Assembly (NCBI GenBank): GCA_937890655.1
Contig: CALADT010000028.1
Span: forward strand, 1 to 11,587
Direction of reading: 5' to 3'
Source of the DNA: an uncultured Mucispirillum sp.
Lineage (GTDB): Bacteria; Chrysiogenota; Deferribacteres; Deferribacterales; Mucispirillaceae
DNA: 11,587 nt
Both the position numbers and the translations under genes were made by a program. The notes under the pieces were generated by a model. The model was not told where the DNA came from, searched no databases, and saw nothing but the letters and a program-made list of their open reading frames with translations. Of this stretch, positions 6,578 through 11,587 are shown one piece after another; the stretch's first letter is position 1, and every line of letters begins with the position of its first letter.

Positions 6578-9210
6578 ATATAGTAATAACACATCTAAAC
6601 CCAGATTTTGATGCCATAACCAGTGCATATGCTGCTTTAAAGCTCCATAATTGCGACCATATAGCTTTATGCACAAATATGGAAAATAATATTTATAAAT
6701 ATATTAAAGATAATGAATTAAATATAAATATAAAACATTATAATAACAAAATGATTGATGAAATAAAAAGTATTGATACATTAGTTATAACAGACTGCAG
6801 TAGGGTTAATAGAATAGGTAAATTTGAAGCATTTTTAGAAAAAGCTAAAAATATTATAATTTATGACCATCATGAAAAAATAAACTGTAATATAAATGCA
6901 GATAGTATATTTATAGAAGAAATAGGCTCTGCCACTTCTTTATTATGTGAGAAATTAAAAGAAAATAATATAGATATTGCACCATATGAAGCCACTTTTC
7001 TAGCTTTAGGAATATATGAAGATACAGGGCTTTTTACATTTAGCAAAACTTCCCAAAAAGACGCTTTAGCCCTTGCTTACCTGTTATCTAAAAATGCAGA
7101 TACTACTTTGGCTAACGATTATGTTCAACGGGAATTAAGCCATATACAAGTTATGCTTTTAAATGAACTACTTTTAAATTTATCTATTATAACAATAGGT
7201 GGAATAGATGTGGCATACTCTTTTGCAACTATTGATGAATACGTTGGAGAAGCTGCCTATATAACCCATAAACTTATGAATATAGAAGGGCTTTCATCTT
7301 TATTTGTATTAATATCCACGGGGGGCAGGCTTTTATTAATTGGCAGAAGTAACGATGAACGAGTAAATGTTTTAAGTATAATATCACAGTTTGGTGGTGG
7401 CGGCCATAGTGTTGCAGGTAGTGCTGTTATAAAAGATAAAATGATTGCAGAAACTATGGAAATGCTAAAATATGTTATAAGGGAAACTATAAAACCTGTA
7501 AAAACAGTTAATGAAATTATGACAACCCATGTAAAAGCCGTAAATAGTGATGCCATATTAAAAGACGCTGCTTATTTAACAATGAAATATAACTTAAACC
7601 ATATGCCTGTATTGGAAGATAATAAAACGGTAGGTATCATATCAAGAAAAGATCTTTTAAGGGGTGTTAAACACGGCCTTGAAAATGATAGTGTATATAA
7701 TATTATGCAGACAGAGTTTGAAGTGGTTGCACCAGATACTCTTTTTTATGAAGCAGAAGCCATAATGGTATACCAAAACCAAAAAATATTACCTGTTGAA
7801 ACAAGTAAAGGCATAGTGGGGGTAGTTACAAGAACGGACCTTTTAAGGCTTATGCACGAAGATATTATATACCAATCAAAATATGCAGATAGCAAAAGGA
7901 ACCAGCTAGGTATATTAAGAAATAAAAATGTAGCTGATTTAATGAATAATAAGCTAGATAAAAATATTATAGCTATTTTAAAAGATATAGGCAGTTTTGC
8001 AGAAAAATTAAACGTGTATGCTTATGTTGTAGGTGGCTTTGTCCGTGATTTACTTATGGAAAAAAATAATTTTGATATAGATATTGTTATAGAGGGGGAC
8101 GGTACAAAATTTGCCACAGCCTATGCAAAAAAACATAATGCAAAATTATTTATTCATCAGAAATTTAAAACGGCAGTGGTTACATTAGATAGTGGTTATA
8201 AAATAGATTTTGCAACAGCAAGAACAGAGTTTTATGTAACTCCAGCAGCAGCACCGGAAGTGGCAGAATCTTCTGTTAAAAGCGACTTATTTCGGAGAGA
8301 TTTTACCATAAACGCTATGGCTATTCGCCTAGACGGTAAACAGTTTGGGCAGCTACTTGATTTTTTCATGGGTCAAAAAGATTTGCAGGATAAAAAAATA
8401 AGGGTATTACATTCTTTAAGTTTTGTAGATGACCCATCAAGAGCATTAAGGGCTGTTCGGTTTGCTGTTCGGTTTGGGTTTGAAATAGGAAGCCATACAG
8501 AACGGTTAATAAAACATGCAGAAAGCCTTGATTTATATAATAAAATTATAGGTTATAGGAAGTTTTTAGAGCTAAAATATATATTAGCAGAACATAACTA
8601 TATAGACGCCATTAAAATTCTTAGTAAATATAATATTTTGCGAATTTATAGTAGTAAAATAAAATACGATAAGGAACTACAAGAACGGTTTAACAGGGCA
8701 GCCCATTTAATAAACTGGTATAAAATACAGTTTGAAGAAGATATAGAAGTATGGCGGGTTAGGTTTTATATTTTATTTTATGTAATTAAAGGGGATGAAT
8801 TTATTTCTTTGATTGATAGTTTTGATTTGCCACAAAAACAAAGTATAAAAATAAAAAATGACCGTAAATATATAGAATATGCAGCTAATCTTTTTAAACG
8901 ATATAAAGACCATAAACCGTCTTTTATATATGGAGTATGTAAGCCTTTATCAAAAGAAAGTTCTATAACTCTTGCTGCAATTATTGGAGAAAGTAAACAA
9001 GATATTGTAAAAGATTACTTAACCATATATAAGGATGAAAAAATATGTTTAAATGGTAACGATTTATTATCATTAGGGGTAAAAAAAGGCCCATTAATAC
9101 AAGAAGCACTAAATATGCTTTTAAAATCCAAGTTAGATGGTATTATAACCACAAAAGAAGATGAAATAAATTTAATAAAACAAGAATATATTGAAAAAAA
9201 TAAAATTTGA
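6574..9210 (+). CDS. DHH phosphoesterase – DHHA1 – tandem CBS – tRNA nucleotidyltransferase/poly(A) polymerase fusion
   Basis: Large 878-residue multidomain RNA-end enzyme. (1) DHH domain, about 1-170: NPDFD at 9-13, D74 in ITDCSR, DHH at 98-100 and EDTG at 149-152 keep every metal ligand expected of NrnA-type nanoRNase/pAp phosphatases. (2) DHHA1 domain, about 190-300, with GGGGH at 274-278. (3) Two CBS domains, about 313-365 and 373-430, a nucleotide-sensing pair. (4) Class II nucleotidyltransferase, about 465-640: GGFVRD at 487-492, catalytic D501 and D503 (FDIDIV), RRDFTINAMA at 574-583, DDPSRALRAVRF at 619-630. (5) Helical tRNA-binding C-terminal region. The NTase adds CCA, or only part of it, to tRNA 3' ends; CCA- versus A-adding cannot be decided by eye. 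Its ATG overlaps the xer stop (ATGA). The architecture is known from several low-G+C and deltaproteobacterial-type lineages. No broken motif was found. Confidence 0.93.
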   Translation: MNIVITHLNPDFDAITSAYAALKLHNCDHIALCTNMENNIYKYIKDNELNINIKHYNNKMIDEIKSIDTLVITDCSRVNRIGKFEAFLEKAKNIIIYDHHEKINCNINADSIFIEEIGSATSLLCEKLKENNIDIAPYEATFLALGIYEDTGLFTFSKTSQKDALALAYLLSKNADTTLANDYVQRELSHIQVMLLNELLLNLSIITIGGIDVAYSFATIDEYVGEAAYITHKLMNIEGLSSLFVLISTGGRLLLIGRSNDERVNVLSIISQFGGGGHSVAGSAVIKDKMIAETMEMLKYVIRETIKPVKTVNEIMTTHVKAVNSDAILKDAAYLTMKYNLNHMPVLEDNKTVGIISRKDLLRGVKHGLENDSVYNIMQTEFEVVAPDTLFYEAEAIMVYQNQKILPVETSKGIVGVVTRTDLLRLMHEDIIYQSKYADSKRNQLGILRNKNVADLMNNKLDKNIIAILKDIGSFAEKLNVYAYVVGGFVRDLLMEKNNFDIDIVIEGDGTKFATAYAKKHNAKLFIHQKFKTAVVTLDSGYKIDFATARTEFYVTPAAAPEVAESSVKSDLFRRDFTINAMAIRLDGKQFGQLLDFFMGQKDLQDKKIRVLHSLSFVDDPSRALRAVRFAVRFGFEIGSHTERLIKHAESLDLYNKIIGYRKFLELKYILAEHNYIDAIKILSKYNILRIYSSKIKYDKELQERFNRAAHLINWYKIQFEEDIEVWRVRFYILFYVIKGDEFISLIDSFDLPQKQSIKIKNDRKYIEYAANLFKRYKDHKPSFIYGVCKPLSKESSITLAAIIGESKQDIVKDYLTIYKDEKICLNGNDLLSLGVKKGPLIQEALNMLLKSKLDGIITTKEDEINLIKQEYIEKNKI

Positions 9211-9236
9211 TATATACATTTATTAGAAACTATATT
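9207..9236 (+). promoter_or_regulatory. Candidate promoter of phoH–ybeY
   Basis: TTGATA (9207-9212, overlapping the stop of the upstream gene) and TATATT (9231-9236) each match five of six consensus bases and are 18 bases apart. Transcription would begin near 9243, about 30 bases before the phoH start. This gives phoH–ybeY a transcription start of its own even if upstream transcripts also read through. Confidence 0.5.
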
Positions 9237-9249
9237 ATTTATAAATGTA
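9215..9249. repeat. Inverted repeat overlapping the phoH promoter candidate
   Basis: TACATTTAT (9215-9223) and its exact reverse complement ATAAATGTA (9241-9249) flank a 17-base spacer that contains the candidate -10 hexamer. The right arm covers the predicted transcription start. It could be an operator or, less likely, a weak hairpin terminator followed by GTTTT. The arms are AT-rich, with one G·C pair each. Confidence 0.35.
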
Positions 9250-9262
9250 GTTTTAAAAATAC

Positions 9263-9266
9263 GGAG
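9263..9266 (+). promoter_or_regulatory. Shine-Dalgarno that fixes the TTG start of phoH
   Basis: GGAG, seven bases before TTG at 9274. The longer string ATACGGAG here also precedes valS on the other strand, so it looks like this genome's good ribosome-binding pattern. No in-frame ATG exists at the expected N-terminus, so TTG is the start. Confidence 0.7.
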
Positions 9267-9273
9267 CATTATA

Positions 9274-10230
9274 TTGAGTTTACAACAAGAAATAATTGTC
9301 CCTGCTGTTATTCAGCCTTATATTTTTGGCAGGCAGGATAGTAATATTAAAATTATTGAAAAAAATTTAGATGTAAAGTTATCAGCATTAGGGGATAATA
9401 TAACCATAAGTAGCCCTAAAGAAGAAAATATTATAAAAGCAAAAACATTATTTGAAGAATTAATGAAAACTGCTTCAAAACGAGAAATATCTTCTGAAGA
9501 TGTGGTATATGCTGTAAAAATGGTTAGTAAAGATAATAATGTGGATATAAGCGGTGTTTTAACAGAACATATTAAAGTAGGTGGTTGGGCAAAGGTTATT
9601 TCTGCAAAATCACAATCTCAAAAAGAGTATATAAAAGCTATTAGTTCAAGTGATATGATTTTTGGTATAGGCCCTGCGGGAACAGGTAAAACATATCTTG
9701 CAATGGCTATGGCTGTAAACCATTTTTTATCAAAAAAAGTAGCCCGTATTATTCTTGCAAGGCCTGCTGTGGAAGCCGGTGAGAAATTAGGGTTTTTACC
9801 AGGGGATATAGCTGATAAAATTAACCCATATTTAAGGCCGTTATATGATGCACTATATACTATGATGGATATAGATTATGTTACAAAACTTATAGAAAAA
9901 AATGTCATAGAAGTAGCACCACTTGCTTTTATGCGTGGTAGAACATTAAATGATTCTTTTGTTATATTAGATGAGGCACAAAACACCACAGAAGAACAAA
10001 TGAAAATGTTTTTAACAAGGTTAGGGTTTAATTCAAAAGCAGTAATCACAGGGGATGTTACACAAATAGATTTACCAAGTGATAAACGTTCAGGGCTTGT
10101 TACAGCCATAAACGTGCTTTCAAATATACCGGAAATTAAGTTTATTAATTTTAGTGATAAAGATGTGGTAAGGCACCCACTTGTTTCAAAAATCGTAAGA
10201 GCATACGATAAAGCAATGTATAGGGATTAA
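9274..10230 (+). CDS. phoH: PhoH family ATPase (PhoH/YbeZ type)
   Basis: Cytosolic P-loop NTPase of 318 residues, usual for the PhoH/YbeZ family. The N-terminal KH-like region covers about 1-100, and the RecA/helicase-like ATPase domain follows with Walker A GPAGTGKT at 133-140, ARPAVEAGEKLGFLPGD at 162-178, Walker B VILDEAQN at 230-237, and GDVTQIDLP at 260-268 with the late RSGL at 272-275. YbeZ-type PhoH proteins are ATPases linked to RNA metabolism and pair with YbeY genetically and physically in some bacteria. Here ybeY starts two bases after the phoH stop, which supports that role over the historical phosphate-starvation label. Start is TTG with GGAG seven bases upstream. A separate promoter candidate precedes the gene, and an inverted repeat overlaps that promoter. 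Confidence 0.95.
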   Translation: MSLQQEIIVPAVIQPYIFGRQDSNIKIIEKNLDVKLSALGDNITISSPKEENIIKAKTLFEELMKTASKREISSEDVVYAVKMVSKDNNVDISGVLTEHIKVGGWAKVISAKSQSQKEYIKAISSSDMIFGIGPAGTGKTYLAMAMAVNHFLSKKVARIILARPAVEAGEKLGFLPGDIADKINPYLRPLYDALYTMMDIDYVTKLIEKNVIEVAPLAFMRGRTLNDSFVILDEAQNTTEEQMKMFLTRLGFNSKAVITGDVTQIDLPSDKRSGLVTAINVLSNIPEIKFINFSDKDVVRHPLVSKIVRAYDKAMYRD

Positions 10231-10232
10231 TT

Positions 10233-10667
10233 ATGAGAATATTATATACTGATGAAGAAAATAGTAATTTAAGTTATGAATTTTTTAATAAAATAGCAGA
10301 AGCAGTATTTAGCCACTTAAACCTTGAAAATAACCAGTATGAAATATCGTTATTAATAACAAATGATAACACAATTCATCAATATAATAAGGAATATAGA
10401 GGTAAAGACAGGCCAACTGATGTATTATCATTTCCTATGGAAGAAGAAATTATGCTAGGGGATATTGTTATATCAATAGAAACGGCAAAACGTCAAGCAG
10501 AAGAGCGAGATATTATGCTTGATAGGGAGGCAGCATTCCTTTTTATCCACGGTTTACTTCATTTATTAGGCTATGACCATGAGATAGATAAACAAGCAGA
10601 AGAAGAAATGTTTGCATTACAAGAAGAAATATTGAAAAAACTTATTGACTACGGAACAGTTTCGTAG
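10233..10667 (+). CDS. ybeY: Endoribonuclease YbeY (rRNA maturation factor)
   Basis: Zinc-dependent single-strand endoribonuclease of the UPF0054 family, involved in 16S rRNA 3'-end maturation and ribosome quality control. The 144-residue product has the family signature in full: zinc ligands H106, H110 and H116 in HGLLHLLGYDH (106-116), preceded by the conserved YRGKDRPTDVLSFP at 55-68 and GDIVIS at 76-81. Length is normal. The ATG is two bases after the phoH stop, with AGGGAT of the phoH 3' end as ribosome-binding candidate, so the two genes are very likely translated from one transcript. The common intervening pgpH-type HD-membrane gene found in many relatives is absent here. A hairpin covers the stop codon. 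Confidence 0.96.
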   Translation: MRILYTDEENSNLSYEFFNKIAEAVFSHLNLENNQYEISLLITNDNTIHQYNKEYRGKDRPTDVLSFPMEEEIMLGDIVISIETAKRQAEERDIMLDREAAFLFIHGLLHLLGYDHEIDKQAEEEMFALQEEILKKLIDYGTVS

Positions 10668-10670
10668 TTA
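10646..10670 (+). terminator. Hairpin over the ybeY stop, possible weak terminator
   Basis: The transcript can fold TTGACTACGGA with its partner downstream of a tiny loop: nine consecutive pairs (one G·U) between 10648-10656 and 10660-10668 with loop CAG, extendable by two more pairs (one G·U). The stem includes the TAG stop of ybeY. Only a broken T-rich stretch follows, with TTTTT appearing at about 10690-10694, so termination would be weak or partial. Confidence 0.35.
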
Positions 10671-10709
10671 TTATATATAAAATAAGATATTTTTAGGTGT
10701 ATTTTTTAT

Positions 10710-10823
10710 ATGGACTATGATAGTTGCAGTTTAAATTATATTTTTTATTCTTTTCTAATAATATTATTGTCAAATGTTTTCAAAAACAAAAAATTGAATA
10801 TGGAGTTGTCTTGTGGAAATTAG
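10710..10823 (+). CDS. Possible 37-residue membrane peptide, translationally linked to the CorC-type gene
   Basis: Not a recognised family. An ATG at 10710 opens 37 codons that end at TAG 10821-10823, overlapping the GTG start of the next gene by 11 bases. The predicted peptide starts with a polar stretch (MDYDSCSLN), has one hydrophobic run (YIFYSFLIILLSNVF, about residues 10-24) long enough for a short membrane helix, then a basic patch KNKK and the end MELSCGN. AGGTG at 10695-10699 is a fair ribosome-binding site with a 10-base spacing. The Shine-Dalgarno of the downstream gene lies inside this frame. Either a small membrane protein or a leader peptide is possible. In AT-rich DNA, Phe/Ile/Leu-rich short frames also arise by chance, so confidence is low. 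Confidence 0.25.
   Translation: MDYDSCSLNYIFYSFLIILLSNVFKNKKLNMELSCGN
10757..10768. repeat. 12-bp palindrome identical to the core of the 4742-4759 palindrome
   Basis: AATAATATTATT is self-complementary over 12 bases and identical to positions 4745-4756 in the divergent spacer. It sits about 45 bases upstream of the CorC-type start, within the possible small ORF. It is pure A/T, so coincidence is a serious alternative. Confidence 0.25.
10802..10805 (+). promoter_or_regulatory. Shine-Dalgarno that fixes the GTG start of the CorC-type gene
   Basis: GGAG, seven bases before GTG at 10813. The frame is closed upstream by TGA at 10795-10797, and the next in-frame ATG (codon 25) would remove most of the first membrane segment, so GTG is the likely start. 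Confidence 0.6.
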
Positions 10824-11587
10824 TATTTTATGGGAAATAGTTATACTTTCTATATCTCTACTTTTATCTGCATATTTTTCTTCTATGGAAACGTCCTTTT
10901 CCCTGCTTAGTGAAGTAAAAATCAAGCAGTTGTTTACATATGAGAAACTAGATGAAAATATGGCAAAAACTCTACTTATTAGTAGACGTAATAGGATTTT
11001 AAATACAATATTATTAGGTAATACTTTATTTAATATAATATGTGTATTTATTATTATAGATATTGCAAATAAATATATAGCACAACACACAACATTATGT
11101 GCTGCTATAATTGTATTTTTTGTGGTGCTTTTATTTGGGGATACTGTTCCAAAAATATTAGCAAGGTATGAAGTTATTAATTTTAGCGAAACCCATTTAA
11201 AAATATTAAGTAAATTTTACTATTTATTTTCACCATTAATATTTATTTCAGATATTATTACATCTACCACATTAAAATTATTTGGTAAAAACTTGAAAAA
11301 AGACCCTACATTTTCAGAAGATGAGTTAGAATTTTTAATTAATGTAGGGGAAAAAGAAGGTAAATTACAGCATGATAAAGGGGAGATGATTAATAATATT
11401 TTTGATATTGCAGATATAACTGTTAAAGAGGTTATGGTTCCAAGGACAGATATAACAGCAGTAAAAGAATGCTCCACAACAGAAGAAATTAAATCAGTTA
11501 TTAGAACAACAGAATATTCACGTATTCCAGTATATAGAAACTCGTTAGATAATATTATCGGTATATTATATGCAAAAGATTTAATCA
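10813..11587 (+). CDS. CNNM/CorC (HlyC) family membrane protein with CBS domains (3' end cut by window edge)
   Basis: Integral membrane protein of the CNNM/CorC family (DUF21 transmembrane domain, CBS pair, and usually a CorC_HlyC domain), a group linked to Mg2+ or other divalent-cation export. I translated 258 codons by hand from GTG 10813. Hydrophobic segments lie at about 4-22, 65-83, 96-109 and 136-150. SSMETSFSLLS at 23-33 matches the family's S-x-x-E-T helix, and FGDTVPK at 108-114 corresponds to the FGE-x-x-PK signature. After DUF21 come SEDELEFLI at 168-176, VMVPRTDI at 207-214 and SRIPVY at 236-241, all CorC/CBS hallmarks. Roughly the second CBS domain and the C-terminal domain should lie beyond the window. 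Older annotation as hemolysin is not supported functionally. It probably has its own expression signals, being 145 bases after ybeY, and may be coupled to the short ORF before it. Confidence 0.92.
   Translation, partial: MEISILWEIVILSISLLLSAYFSSMETSFSLLSEVKIKQLFTYEKLDENMAKTLLISRRNRILNTILLGNTLFNIICVFIIIDIANKYIAQHTTLCAAIIVFFVVLLFGDTVPKILARYEVINFSETHLKILSKFYYLFSPLIFISDIITSTTLKLFGKNLKKDPTFSEDELEFLINVGEKEGKLQHDKGEMINNIFDIADITVKEVMVPRTDITAVKECSTTEEIKSVIRTTEYSRIPVYRNSLDNIIGILYAKDLI

Noticed and set aside
6482..6676. Minus-strand open frame across the xer/DHH junction
   Set aside because: It covers the xer catalytic tyrosine region and the start of the DHH domain, both clearly coding on the plus strand.
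7257..7556. 99-codon minus-strand frame that looks membrane-like
   Set aside because: Antisense to the DHHA1/CBS part of the fusion gene, including GGGGH; apparent hydrophobic runs are an antisense artefact.
9015..9269. Minus-strand frame spanning the end of the fusion gene and the phoH leader
   Set aside because: Mostly antisense to coding sequence, with no ribosome-binding site or family resemblance; it would run through the phoH promoter region.
9876..10109. Minus-strand frame inside phoH
   Set aside because: Antisense to the Walker B region of phoH.
10767..10772. TTGTCA resembling a -35 element before the CorC-type gene
   Set aside because: No acceptable -10 hexamer at 16-18 bases downstream, only A-rich sequence.
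10775..10788. Short inverted repeat TGTTTT-CA-AAAACA
   Set aside because: Six-base A/T-rich arms in an A/T-rich spacer, with no supporting promoter position; too easily produced by chance.
10770..11090. 106-codon minus-strand frame
   Set aside because: Antisense to the transmembrane domain of the CorC-type gene, which carries recognisable family motifs on the plus strand.
11220..11477. Minus-strand frame near the right edge
   Set aside because: Antisense to the linker and VMVPRTD region of the CorC-type gene.
1..11587. Searched for CRISPR repeats, transposase genes, terminal inverted repeats, tRNA or rRNA genes and phage or defence genes
   Set aside because: None seen; the tyrosine recombinase has XerD features and core-gene neighbours, so it is not taken as evidence for a mobile element.

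Overview
The window is AT-rich (about 30% G+C by eye), densely coded chromosomal DNA and carries core bacterial housekeeping genes. I see no transposase, phage gene, CRISPR array, rRNA or tRNA. The very low G+C, together with a DHH phosphoesterase–CBS–nucleotidyltransferase fusion and a phoH–ybeY–CorC-type gene run, would fit a Deferribacterota-like bacterium (for example a Mucispirillum relative). That placement rests on remembered architecture and is tentative.

Layout. Positions 1-4635 form a minus-strand operon, read right to left: a small Trm112-like zinc protein, the bifunctional NAD(P)HX repair enzyme Nnr, the t6A ATPase TsaE, and valyl-tRNA synthetase, which runs off the left edge. The genes abut, overlap or are separated by only 21 bases, and a good sigma70-type promoter lies just upstream (4668-4696). 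A 205-base divergent spacer (4636-4840) follows, with one promoter candidate per direction and a perfect 18-base palindrome between them. From 4841 everything is on the plus strand: a PHP-domain phosphoesterase, an XerD-like tyrosine recombinase and the 878-residue DHH/CBS/tRNA nucleotidyltransferase fusion form one tight operon (3-base gap, then ATGA overlap). After a 63-base gap with its own promoter candidate come phoH (TTG start) and ybeY. A hairpin spans the ybeY stop. A 145-base gap then holds a possible 37-codon membrane-peptide ORF, and a GTG-started CNNM/CorC-type membrane protein with CBS domains runs off the right edge.

How the genes work together. Most products act on tRNA or RNA ends: tRNA charging (ValRS), t6A37 formation (TsaE), CCA or A addition (NTase domain), probable pAp/short-oligonucleotide turnover (the DHH and PHP enzymes), and rRNA maturation (YbeY, with PhoH often beside it). 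Nnr repairs damaged NAD(P)H and commonly sits next to tsaE. Xer resolves chromosome dimers and is a functional outlier in the operon.

I do not see a clear undescribed system. The most useful leads are the intact multi-domain RNA-end enzyme sharing an operon with a PHP nuclease/phosphatase, the small hydrophobic ORF coupled to the CorC-type gene, and the palindromes in the intergenic regions.
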